Positions 35,261 through 44,700 of a DNA stretch of 64,000 bases are shown here, piece by piece. A program made the translations under genes and the position numbers. The DNA comes from UBA7236 sp044227505 (GTDB taxonomy: Bacteria; Bacteroidota; Bacteroidia; Chitinophagales; BACL12). The stretch's first letter is position 1, and each line of letters opens with the position of its first letter. The notes below the pieces were generated by a model that worked only from the letters and a program-made list of their open reading frames with translations, did not search any database and had not been told where the DNA came from. The DNA is taken from positions 1-64,000 of the forward strand of contig JBGAWP010000010.1 of the NCBI GenBank assembly GCA_044227505.1, given 5' to 3'.

Positions 35261-36916
35261 TCAGGATAAATATTTTCCTTCAATGGGCATCCTTCTTCCA
35301 AAACCAAAAGCTTTTGGAGATATACGAAGTACAGGAGGAAATTGGTAGCGTTTCCATTCGTTGCTGTTTACCATTTTTAATGTTCTTCTTACAGTAAATT
35401 CATCGAAACCGAGATCTAAAATATCCTGGGGACTTTGATGTAATTCGATATACTGATATAATATTTTATCAAGAATATCATAAGGAGGTAAAGTGTCCTG
35501 GTCTTTTTGTCCGTGACGCAATTCGGCACTTGGGGGTTTTGTGATGATATTTTGGGGAATTATTTGTTTGTCGCGATTAATATATTTAACTAATTCGTAG
35601 ACTTCAGTTTTATAGAGGTCAGCGAGTACTGCTATTCCTCCGCAAAGATCACCATATAAAGTTCCATAGCCGACGGCGGCTTCACTTTTATTTGTAGTAT
35701 TTAATAAAATATAACCGTGTTTATTGCACATCGCCATTAGAGTTAGTCCGCGAATACGTGCCTGAATATTTTCTTCCGTTACATCAAAGGGTTTATTTTC
35801 AAAAAACGGATTTAATTCGCTGTAAATAGATTCGTAAATATTTTTAATGGGAATTGTTTGATGTTTCATTCCGATATTTTCTGCAAGCGCCAATGCATCT
35901 GTAACGGAATGACCGGTAGAAAATTGGGAAGGCATTAATAATCCCATTACGTTTTCAGCTCCCAGTGCTTCTGCTGCAAGAACTGCTGTAACTGCCGAAT
36001 CAATTCCTCCGCTTAATCCGAGAATTGCTTTTTTAAATCCGAGTTTTTCGAAATAATTTTTTATTCCTGTAATTAATGCGCGATAAATTAAATCGATTTT
36101 TTCTTTTGGTTGAACCTTATCTTCTGATTGTGTTTTTGCAGAATTAATAACTTCATCCAGGTCGAATATTTTCATCTGTTCCACAAAATACTCCATCTCC
36201 TCAAACACAACGCTGTTGGCATTTACAACAATGCTGCCGCCATCAAAAATAAGGTCGGTTTGAGCTCCGCAATGGTTAACATAAAAAACCGGAATTTTAT
36301 ATTTAGCTGTATTTGCTTTTAGTGTTTCTATTCTTCCTGCTGCATGATCATAGTCAAATGGAGATGCAGAAATATTAAGCATCACCTCGGGTTTAATTTT
36401 ATCCTTTATCAAAACATCCATAGGACAAGCTTTGTACATCGGATTATCATTTCCAACATTCCACAGATCTTCGCATACCGTAAATGCGATCTTTCTGCCT
36501 TTAAATTCTATGTTTTGAAATTCGGTGCCCGGTTCGAAATATCGGTATTCATCAAAAATATCATAAGTAGGTAAGAGCGCTTTATTTATAATATGTTTTA
36601 TCTCCCCCTCATAAATAAAAAATGCAGAATTATGCAGATCTTTTCCTTCAATTTTGGGATTACGTGATGGTGATCCAACCACTACAGCAATATTTTTAGT
36701 GAGTGGTTTTATTTTTTCAATTACTTCGTAACATTTTTCAATAAAATCATCAAAATTTAAAAAATCTCTGGGTGGATAACCACAAACGCAGAGTTCAGGA
36801 AATAAAATAATATCACTTTCCTGATTTTCTGCTTTAGTGATATAATCGGCGATCTTCAGAAAATTTTCTTCAAAATTTCCGATATGAACATTTATTTGTG
36901 CAAGGGCTATTTTCAT
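35261..36916 (-). CDS. nadE: Glutamine-dependent NAD+ synthetase
   Basis: Final step of NAD synthesis: deamido-NAD + glutamine + ATP to NAD. 551 residues. N-terminal nitrilase-type glutaminase with the triad E41 (LFPELCVCGYPP), K112 (NKALLPTYD) and C148 (AFTVCEDLWN). C-terminal synthetase has the P-loop SGGIDSAVTAVLAAE. Length is normal for the two-domain form. The ATG is directly after the U tract of the upstream gene's terminator. nadE near gldB is a known Bacteroidota arrangement. Confidence 0.96.
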   Translation of the reverse strand: MKIALAQINVHIGNFEENFLKIADYITKAENQESDIILFPELCVCGYPPRDFLNFDDFIEKCYEVIEKIKPLTKNIAVVVGSPSRNPKIEGKDLHNSAFFIYEGEIKHIINKALLPTYDIFDEYRYFEPGTEFQNIEFKGRKIAFTVCEDLWNVGNDNPMYKACPMDVLIKDKIKPEVMLNISASPFDYDHAAGRIETLKANTAKYKIPVFYVNHCGAQTDLIFDGGSIVVNANSVVFEEMEYFVEQMKIFDLDEVINSAKTQSEDKVQPKEKIDLIYRALITGIKNYFEKLGFKKAILGLSGGIDSAVTAVLAAEALGAENVMGLLMPSQFSTGHSVTDALALAENIGMKHQTIPIKNIYESIYSELNPFFENKPFDVTEENIQARIRGLTLMAMCNKHGYILLNTTNKSEAAVGYGTLYGDLCGGIAVLADLYKTEVYELVKYINRDKQIIPQNIITKPPSAELRHGQKDQDTLPPYDILDKILYQYIELHQSPQDILDLGFDEFTVRRTLKMVNSNEWKRYQFPPVLRISPKAFGFGRRMPIEGKYLS

Positions 36917-36945
36917 AAAAAAAAGTCACGCTTTTTGGGCGTGAC
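36917..36945 (-). terminator. Intrinsic terminator of the upstream barrel gene
   Basis: GTCACGC (36925-36931) pairs with GCGTGAC (36939-36945); on the minus strand eight U follow (36917-36924). It ends immediately at the nadE ATG (36916). Confidence 0.85.
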
Positions 36946-36952
36946 AAATTTA
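36945..36952 (-). promoter_or_regulatory. -7 promoter box of nadE
   Basis: Minus strand TAAATTTG, exact TAnnTTTG match, sharing one base with the terminator stem. Transcription from it would begin inside the hairpin, so the nadE mRNA would carry only part of the stem. No good -33 TTG. Confidence 0.5.
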
Positions 36953-36973
36953 ATTCAATTATTTATAATCTGA

Positions 36974-37648
36974 TCAGAATAAAACGCCCAGACGTATTCC
37001 GAATTGTTTAAGCGTTGAACTGTTATCATCAATATCATCATCAATTACATTAGCGAATCCATTCTGGAAAAATATTCCAGCCATAATAGAAGTATTTTCG
37101 GCCATAGAATATTCCAATCCTGCACCCAGTGTTAAACTCACATTAAGCAATTGATATTGTGATCCGGATTCGTTGTCCTTATCTCTGAAATTTATATCTT
37201 CATACAATACAGTTCCATCAATGGAATAATCTCCTCTCGCTTTAATACATACTCCGGGAGTAACGCCAAATTGACCGTAATAACTGATATAATTTACTTC
37301 GTTAGTGCGCAATCTCACCGTTAATGGAATTTCAATATATTGTGTTTTTGCATCCCATTCAGAAGTGATGTCAACAGCGCCAACAGTATCAATATAAGTA
37401 ATTCCTGAATTTGCGTAATTAATGATCAAACCTGTTGAAAATGCATAACGTTCTACGCTTCCGATCGTCTGGTCGAAAAGTAATCCGTACTGGAAGCCAA
37501 ATTTGGTCCCAATGTTCTCCGATTGATCTCCCTCCACTCTCAACCAGTCAAAAACCGGCGAGGCAGTGAGTCCGAAACGAAATTCTTGTGCGCGTACAGT
37601 TGTTATCACCATACAAAATATTGCAACAGATAATATAATTTTCTTCAT
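36974..37648 (-). CDS. PorT-like outer membrane beta-barrel protein
   Basis: 224 residues with signal peptide ending TVRAQ. Family pattern of the OMP_b-brl_2/PorT type: EFRFGLTASPVFDWLRVEGD at the start, IPLTVRLRTNEVNYISYYG, and the C-terminal strand QFGIRLGVLF. Such proteins are generic barrels; the PorT member is linked to T9SS, but I cannot claim that here. It has its own terminator and is divergent from gldB with a 42-base gap. Confidence 0.75.
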   Translation of the reverse strand: MKKIILSVAIFCMVITTVRAQEFRFGLTASPVFDWLRVEGDQSENIGTKFGFQYGLLFDQTIGSVERYAFSTGLIINYANSGITYIDTVGAVDITSEWDAKTQYIEIPLTVRLRTNEVNYISYYGQFGVTPGVCIKARGDYSIDGTVLYEDINFRDKDNESGSQYQLLNVSLTLGAGLEYSMAENTSIMAGIFFQNGFANVIDDDIDDNSSTLKQFGIRLGVLF

Positions 37649-37690
37649 ACCTTTTTAGTTTTACAGTTGAAAAGCAAAGATAAAGCAAAC

Positions 37691-38749
37691 ATGTATTACA
37701 AACATAAGTCATTTTTCATTAACACGTATATTTTATTATTGGTGGTTTTCCTTATATCTGCATGTAAAAATGAAAATAAAAATCCCGATCCGGATATTTC
37801 ACATATTGAAGCTCCAAATGTGGAGATCATTCGGTTGGAACAATTGATGTCGGCTGCGAACAGCACTAATTACAGGGAAATTTATGGTCAGATAGAGGCT
37901 CAACACCCAGAGTTATTCCGTTCTTATTATAAAAATTTCTGGGGATTTACTCCGAATGACAGTTTTAACATCATTGCAGTTTACGATTCTCTCTATACAA
38001 ATACTGATGGAAATGAATGGATGAACCGCTTGTTAGATAGCGTAAATCTCGAATATAAAAACTTAGATGATGTTACTAAAGACCTCAACAAGGCCTTAAC
38101 ATATTATAAATATTATTTTCCAGACAGCATCATACCTCAATTTTATACATACATTGGTCCTTTTGTTTACTGGACCTTATTTGACAGTGCGTCACTGGGC
38201 ATAGAGCTCGACATGTATATGGGTGAACACTTTGCCAATTTCGGCAATTTCGAAAATAATATGCCTCAATATATTATCACAAGGTGTGCTGAACCCTATA
38301 TTGTTATAAATATTATGAAAAGTCTTGTGGATGGCGCTATTGCTGACCTTGGAGCAGAGGCTACCATCCTGGATGCCATGTTGGCGCAAGGGAAAATGTT
38401 GTACTATCTCGATTGTGTGCTTCCGAAGGTGGAAGACTCTGTAAAAATGGGGTATACTCAGGAACAAATTATCTGGTGTGCTGAAAATGAAGGAGAGATC
38501 TGGAAATTTTTGGCCGGGCAGGAATTATTATTTTCAAAGAGGGGCGATGAAAAAAGACGTTACACCGATGAGGCTCCGACATCTGTAGGCATGCCTGCCG
38601 AATCGCCGGGAAGAGCAGCTGTATGGACAGGTTGGCAGATAGTGCGTTCCTATATGCATGAAAATCCTGATGTAACGCTAAACGAGTTATTTAATGAGCC
38701 GGATGCTTTATCAATACTTAAAAAATCGGGATACGAACCGGGCGACTGA
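37691..38749 (+). CDS. gldB: Gliding motility lipoprotein GldB
   Basis: 352-residue lipoprotein needed for gliding in F. johnsoniae. Lipobox cysteine C25 in VVFLISACKN. Recognised by the long helical body with GLELDMY-like motif (here GIELDMYMGEHFANFG), CAEPYIVINIMKSLVDG and the end RAAVWTGWQIVRSYM, typical of GldB. The start is ATG 37691; a TTG at 37667 would only lengthen the signal. nadE lies close by, as in other gliders, but gldC, usually next to gldB, is not here. Ends 2 bases before convergent apaG. Confidence 0.9.
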   Translation: MYYKHKSFFINTYILLLVVFLISACKNENKNPDPDISHIEAPNVEIIRLEQLMSAANSTNYREIYGQIEAQHPELFRSYYKNFWGFTPNDSFNIIAVYDSLYTNTDGNEWMNRLLDSVNLEYKNLDDVTKDLNKALTYYKYYFPDSIIPQFYTYIGPFVYWTLFDSASLGIELDMYMGEHFANFGNFENNMPQYIITRCAEPYIVINIMKSLVDGAIADLGAEATILDAMLAQGKMLYYLDCVLPKVEDSVKMGYTQEQIIWCAENEGEIWKFLAGQELLFSKRGDEKRRYTDEAPTSVGMPAESPGRAAVWTGWQIVRSYMHENPDVTLNELFNEPDALSILKKSGYEPGD

Positions 38750-38751
38750 GA

Positions 38752-39132
38752 TCAGTTCATCATAAAGGGAGCGATCATCTGAAATTCCGGAATTATAACA
38801 TCAAAATGTTTCCCATCGAGTTTTTTGATCATGAGGTAGGTTCCCTTCATTTTGCCCATTGGGGCTATGAGATTGCAACCGGAAACGTATTGGTGGAAAG
38901 CACCTGGAACAATAACCGGGGTTTCCCCAACCACTCCTTCGCCCTCTACTTCACGCCAAACGCCTATTCCATCGTAAATATGCCAATGGCGGCGGAGTAA
39001 TTGAACTGTGTTTTCACTTTTGTTTTCGATGGTTACGCGGTAAGCAAATACAAACTCTCCATTTTTGGAATAGTTGTGCTGGAAAAAGGTTTCCACGCTT
39101 ACTTTAACACCCTGAGTAATGCTTGTTACCAT
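38752..39132 (-). CDS. apaG: ApaG protein
   Basis: 126 residues, single FnIII-like beta domain known as ApaG/DUF525. Signatures: YRVTIENKSENTVQLL, RHWHIYDG, GVVGETPVI and GTYLMIKKLDGK. The family was linked to Co2+ sensitivity in Salmonella but its biochemical role is unclear. Length is normal. It is the last gene of a leftward run (YicC-like, gmk, apaG), 56 bases after gmk, and ends 2 bases from the end of gldB. Confidence 0.95.
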   Translation of the reverse strand: MVTSITQGVKVSVETFFQHNYSKNGEFVFAYRVTIENKSENTVQLLRRHWHIYDGIGVWREVEGEGVVGETPVIVPGAFHQYVSGCNLIAPMGKMKGTYLMIKKLDGKHFDVIIPEFQMIAPFMMN

Positions 39133-39188
39133 ATTATTGAGGAATAAGACTGTAAATGTAAGAGATATTTTTACTTACCACTCTACTT

Positions 39189-39752
39189 TTAACCCAGAAA
39201 GTTATTCACGAGTTCCTCTGCTCTTTGAAGGGTAATGTCCAGTTTGTCGTTTATGATGGCAAAATCGAAGCGATCGTGAAAGCTTAGTTCTAGGGTAACT
39301 CTTTCAATTCTGGTCTTTAAAGTTTCCGGAGTTTCTGTGGCGCGGTTTTTTAATCTTTCAATTAATATTTCAAGCGAAGGAGGCTGAATAAAAATGGATA
39401 AGGTTTTTTCCGGAAATTTATTTTTCAGACTTAATGCACCTTTTACATCTACATCAAAAATAATATGTTTCCCATCTTTCCACAATCGTTTAAGTTCACT
39501 TTCCAGAGTTCCATAAAATTTACCCGGATATACTTCTTCCCATTCTACAAATTCGTTTGCCGCAATTTTTATTTTAAACTCATCATTCGATAAAAAATAA
39601 TAATCTTTTCCATCCACTTCATTTTCTCTTTTATTTCTGGTTGTTGCGGAAACTGAAAATGCAAGAGAAGGAATTGTTTTTAACAGATGTCTAACTACAG
39701 TGGTTTTTCCTGCACCGGAAGGAGCAGTAACTATGATCAATTTACCCGGCAT
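39189..39752 (-). CDS. gmk: Guanylate kinase
   Basis: 187 residues; phosphorylates GMP to GDP. P-loop APSGAGKTTVV, GMP-binding SATTRNKRENEVDGKDY and the LID region. Normal length. Its ATG overlaps the yicC stop by one base (TAATG), and the pairing of a YicC-like gene with gmk is widespread among bacteria. Confidence 0.97.
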   Translation of the reverse strand: MPGKLIIVTAPSGAGKTTVVRHLLKTIPSLAFSVSATTRNKRENEVDGKDYYFLSNDEFKIKIAANEFVEWEEVYPGKFYGTLESELKRLWKDGKHIIFDVDVKGALSLKNKFPEKTLSIFIQPPSLEILIERLKNRATETPETLKTRIERVTLELSFHDRFDFAIINDKLDITLQRAEELVNNFLG

Positions 39753-40624
39753 TACAATACATTGTTTAACTGTTCTTTTATCTTTTCGAGCTCATCCTTC
39801 ATCACAACAACTTTGCGCTGCATTTCGGCGTGATATGCCTTGGAGCCTATGGTATTTATTTCGCGGTTCATTTCCTGACAAATAAAGCCGAGCTTTTTTC
39901 CTTTTTCTGTAAGAGATTCGTTAATGGTCTGCACAAAATAGTTACAGTGTGATCGCAGTCTTATTACCTCTTCGGTGATATCCATTTTTTCAAAATAGAA
40001 TATCAATTCCTGCTCAAAACGATTTTTGTCAATCTCCTCTTCTGTAACAAATGCCTTCAGGTCATTAAACATTTTAGTTCTTTGTTGTTCCATTCTGGAT
40101 GGATCGAGATGTTCTACTTCTACCAGTGCATTTAAAATTAATTCCACATGCAAAACAAGGTCTGTTTCGAGATTGATTCCCTCATCCAATCTGAATTTTT
40201 GTAACTGCCCGCAAACAGTATTTAAATGGTGAAATAATTCTGTTTGTTGTTCTTCTGATAATGAATCTGTTGAGGTTGTGGTAATATTAGGTAAACGAAA
40301 AACAAGATCAAGAATATTTGTTTCGTTCACCTGAAGATCGGTGGTAATATTTTTTATTTGACGATAATATTCTTTTACTGCTGTAGCATTGATGTCGCCT
40401 GTTTTGTCATCAGTTAATTCAAATCCTAATGTACAATCGGTTTTTCCTCTGATGATGGTTTTGTTCAATATATTGCGTATCTCTATTTCATATTCCTTAA
40501 ATAATGGGGAAAGACGTAGATTTAGATCGAAGGTTTTGCTGTTCAGAGTTTTTAATTCGAGCACAATATTTTTGCCGTTGAGGGAAAAAGTTTTTCTTCC
40601 ATAGCCGGTCATGGATAGTATCAT
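39752..40624 (-). CDS. YicC/YloC family endoribonuclease
   Basis: 290 residues. Starts MILSMTGYGRKTF, the family hallmark, and ends with REINTIGSKAYHAEM and VVVMKDELEKIKEQLNNV. YicC of E. coli has been reported as an endoribonuclease acting on an sRNA. Normal length. It is translationally linked to gmk. Confidence 0.94.
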   Translation of the reverse strand: MILSMTGYGRKTFSLNGKNIVLELKTLNSKTFDLNLRLSPLFKEYEIEIRNILNKTIIRGKTDCTLGFELTDDKTGDINATAVKEYYRQIKNITTDLQVNETNILDLVFRLPNITTTSTDSLSEEQQTELFHHLNTVCGQLQKFRLDEGINLETDLVLHVELILNALVEVEHLDPSRMEQQRTKMFNDLKAFVTEEEIDKNRFEQELIFYFEKMDITEEVIRLRSHCNYFVQTINESLTEKGKKLGFICQEMNREINTIGSKAYHAEMQRKVVVMKDELEKIKEQLNNVL

Positions 40625-40651
40625 AAATGGTATTTGAGTGCAAAAATACGA

Positions 40652-41554
40652 TTATACTCTTGCTTTCAAAGTCTTATTATTTCCGGAAAAACTCACCAAT
40701 GCAACTCCTGCAAATACTAATAAGGAAGAAATGATCTTGGTGATGGAAATGGTATCAGATTGCATAAATACTGCGATCAGGGTTGCTATTACAGGTTGGA
40801 GATAAATATAAACACTAACTAAAGCGGGATTTCCATATCGGAGTCCGAGTATGTTAAACAGATATGCTAAAACTGTAGCTCCGAGTATAACAATTGCCAG
40901 GGACCACAGTGCAATGTTTGGAATTGAAGACCATTCAATGGATAAAAAATCTTTTATTCCGAAGGGGAAAACCAGAAAAAAGCCATAAAAGAATATCCAT
41001 TTTGCAATGGTGAGTGGCGCATATTTTAGCATTAAGGGTTTGGTAATTACGAGAAATATTGCATACGATGTGGCATTTAACATGATACAGATATCTCCGG
41101 AAATACTGGAGGGTGAGCTGATATCTTTGGCTCCGGACGAAATAAGCATGGCAACACCGATGCCTCCTGTTATAATGCCCAAGGCTTTAAATACAGTAAT
41201 TCTGTCTTTTAATATGATCCAAGCCATTACCAAAACAATAATGGGCGTTGTTATCATAATAAGTGCACTGTGAATTTCAGAAGTGAGGCTCAATCCCTTA
41301 AAAAATAACAGCTGATTTATTGCCACTCCGAATAACGAAGCGAGAAATATTTTTCTTTGATCTTTTTTTTCTACTTTTTCTTTTATAAAAATGGAATGTA
41401 AAAGGAAAAATATTAAAAGTGCGCCGGCAACCCTCATCAAAACAATTCCAAAAGGTGGAATATGTTCCAAAACAATTTTACCTATAGAATAATTAATTCC
41501 ATAAATAATATTAGCGGATAAAATAAAGAGGTGAGCTTTGAGTGAATTCTTCAC
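40652..41554 (-). CDS. EamA/DMT superfamily transporter
   Basis: Ten-helix carrier of 300 residues with two EamA repeats. Helix 1 reads LFILSANIIYGINYSIGK and the second repeat has YIYLQPVIATLIAVFM, the conserved Gln-Pro variant of the EamA motif. Substrate unknown. Not closely similar to the transporter at 1265. It lies 27 bases from the yicC start and precedes the inverted repeat region. Confidence 0.85.
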   Translation of the reverse strand: MKNSLKAHLFILSANIIYGINYSIGKIVLEHIPPFGIVLMRVAGALLIFFLLHSIFIKEKVEKKDQRKIFLASLFGVAINQLLFFKGLSLTSEIHSALIMITTPIIVLVMAWIILKDRITVFKALGIITGGIGVAMLISSGAKDISSPSSISGDICIMLNATSYAIFLVITKPLMLKYAPLTIAKWIFFYGFFLVFPFGIKDFLSIEWSSIPNIALWSLAIVILGATVLAYLFNILGLRYGNPALVSVYIYLQPVIATLIAVFMQSDTISITKIISSLLVFAGVALVSFSGNNKTLKARV

Positions 41555-41578
41555 AATGCAAAGGTACTAAGTTTTTTT

Positions 41579-41774
41579 GCCACGAAGGCACTAAGACACG
41601 AAGTAAACACGAAGAAAAATATATAAATAATGAATTGAGATATAAATTATAAGTTGTAAGAATTGATTTTTGATTAAATAAATGAAAAAAACAATTCATA
41701 AAAAAAATTAAATCTCATAAATAATAATACCTAAAAAACTTAGTGAAACCTTCGTGTCTTAGTGCCTTCGTGGC
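41579..41774. repeat. Perfect 25-bp inverted repeat pair
   Basis: GCCACGAAGGCACTAAGACA and five more bases (41579-41603) is the exact reverse complement of 41750-41774. The 146-base AT-rich stretch between them has no gene. Related ACTAAGTTTTTTT (left flank) and AAAAAACTTAGTG (41734-41746) also match in inverted sense but in a different order, so the two copies are phase-shifted members of one longer repeat. Confidence 0.9.
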
Positions 41775-41782
41775 TCTGGGTT

Positions 41783-44700
41783 CTAAAAATCAAGACTCAA
41801 AGAAAAATACCACTTCGGATCTCCCAAACTAAATGATTCGATGGATTGCGCGCGGTCTACGCGGATGAAATATCCGAAGAGAGTGGTTCTTATTCCCAAT
41901 CCGGTTCCCATTACAACGGGGTCGCGGAAATAATTTACATCTACGGTTATTGGAGGTTGAGAAATAATAACATTGTTGTATGGATTGTCTTCTTCAAAAG
42001 GTGACAATCCCTGCCAGGCAGAACCAATATCATAAAAACCAATGATCTCAAAATTTTTCAAAAATTCTGTTTTAATTGGTTTATTGAAAATGTAAGTAAA
42101 AATCGGGAAACGCAATTCTGAATTAAATACCGCATAACTATTTCCGTTTCGCGTATTTTGATCGTATCCGCGCAAATTAGTTGCGAGTGTTTGGAAAGCA
42201 TATCCTGCATTTTGATCTATTTCAATATTCTGATTAAATACAGGAGCGATCCAACTATCTACTCCTCCCAAATAATAAATTAATTTTTGTGTTCCAAAGG
42301 AAGTTCCGCCTGCGAAGCGGTTTGCCCAAATTATTTGTCGGTGTACTTTCTGATAATGGCGGAAATCAAATCCGATAACCCCTAGATATCCATCAAACAA
42401 ACTCACTTTCAATCCCTCTGAAGTATTAACCTCAAATTGTTTATGCATTTCAAACCAAACCTTGTAACGCAATCCATTTAAAATATTTGTCATCACAGGA
42501 AAAGTATTGTCATGCACATATTCCAATTTTAAGGACAGCCAATCTTCTTTGTAATTCGGTAAATTAAGACTGAAAGTGTCATTCCCTAAAAATATTATTT
42601 TTTCTCCCCTGTAGGATAAACTTCCACGTACAGACCGTATCACATCAAAAGGCCATTTAAGGGATCCTTCCACAATATTTGATTTTATTCCTGCATCCAC
42701 CAATGGATACCATTGAGGCTGGAAAGTATATTGTGCTTTTTCTGTTTGATAATACCATGTTAGTTTTTTATCAAGCCTGCGTTTCAGATCGGCATAGGAT
42801 AAATAATACTCGCCACCCGAAAATGATGTTGGAAAACGTATTCCACCGGTAAAACGATAATCTTCAAAAAGATCGCTGATGCTCACTGTGAATAATGCAC
42901 TCAGGTTTGGAGTGGAATAAACTCCACCGGTAGTATTAAAACTTTCGTATTTATTTACAAAAAGACTATTGTCGAGCTGACTGGTAACATACTCACTGGA
43001 GAATTTAATTCTATAAGGAATAATTCTTGATGAGCGGAATTTTGAACCTGTATTTATATTTTGCTGATCAGGATTATCTGATTGACCCAATGAGACCGCA
43101 TTGGTAATTTCTCCATTTACTGCATATTCAGGTTCAGGGAAATCACTTTGGAAATACATGCCTTCATCAATTTCTTTTTTAATGGTATCAGTGCTGGTAA
43201 TAATTGTTTCGGTTTTCACTTGAGTGCTGCTGTCTACAACACTTATTTTGGTGATAACATCATCATCCTTCTTTTTTAAATTGATAAAATTCCGGAAGGT
43301 GGTATTTTTGAGTGTGTTGTTTTTAACCTCACTCATGTCGTCAGGAGCATTGGTGAGATAAAACATATTATCCTTTCCGCGCTGAAAAACATCCACTACC
43401 TTTCCGGTTTTCCAAAGCACATCATGTTCGATTATATTGCTTGCAAAATTAGTTACCGGAAAAATATAAGCGGTATCTCTGTAAATATCGGCAAGAGTTA
43501 CGGAATCGTATTTTATAAAGGTGGTAAAATCGTTATAATCGTAAACAGGATTTGTAGTAATGGAATCCGGATAATGCACTAATGTATCGGTATGGTCATA
43601 TAAACTATCGAGATATCCTGCAAATCTATTTACAATACCATTTTGATCACTCAAATAAGCAAAATGTTTTTCATCAAATTGCAGCGGATCCTTTTCACTT
43701 ATTTTTTTGGAATGGGTAATTTTTACAAGATCTTTTGCCTTGTGATTATAATCGTAATAATAAAGATCCATATTACCGACAGGTAAAATAGAATCTATGG
43801 ATTTAGTGGTGAAAATGGTATCCTTGTCGCGGTTGGAAGCAAATATAATTCCCTCATAACCATTGTTGAGTTGCACGTAACAAGGATTAAGATCATCGTA
43901 ATAATCGTTTGTGAGTTGTTCTACGCGATCGTTGGTGAGGTGATACATATAAATATCGCTCTGACCATTATTCATAACACTCATCACTAAACGATTGCTC
44001 ATTTTTGCAAAGGATACATCCAATATCTTTTGAAAACGTGTTAATTCTTTTGTTTCCTTTTTCTTGTCCTCTACGTTATAAGTGGTAACATAATTTTTAT
44101 AGCGTTTTTCGTACACAATAGCTAATTTTTTGCCATCAGGACTCCAGCTGATTAATGGATTGCTTAGATCGGTTGCGAGTGTTCTTGTTTTTAATCCGCC
44201 TCGTTTTACTTTATGTGCTTCTTTGGAATCAATTTCCTGAATATAAACTTTAAATTTTCCATAATCATCAACTGCGTACGCAATATTTTTTCCATCGGGA
44301 CTAATAGTTAATTGATGATATTTTACGTGTTTTTTTGTTTTGCGCGGAATGAGTTCTTCGGTGGTAAGTTGGTTTTTTTCCAGTGCTTCCTTCTGATACT
44401 TATTTAAAAAATAACTATACCAATCATCAATGGTGCTATTCACACCTTCCCCCAAAACAAATAAAAATCCATTTTCAAGCGAACGATTTATTCTGATGAG
44501 ATACAATAAATTCGGTATTGTGGCTTCTCCGTAATGTTCAGCAATATAATACCACAATGCATGGCCTGCAAAACGAGCATCTTCACCGGTGAGCTTATTA
44601 AATTTTTTATACTTGCCACTTAATATTCCTTCGCGCAATTGATTGTCGAGTTCTGAATTCCATTCTTCACCGATATAGGAAACTAATCCTTCGGTAAACC

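Noticed and set aside
39700..39885. Plus-strand frame across the gmk/yicC junction
   Set aside because: Antisense to two well-supported genes, without any recognisable domain.
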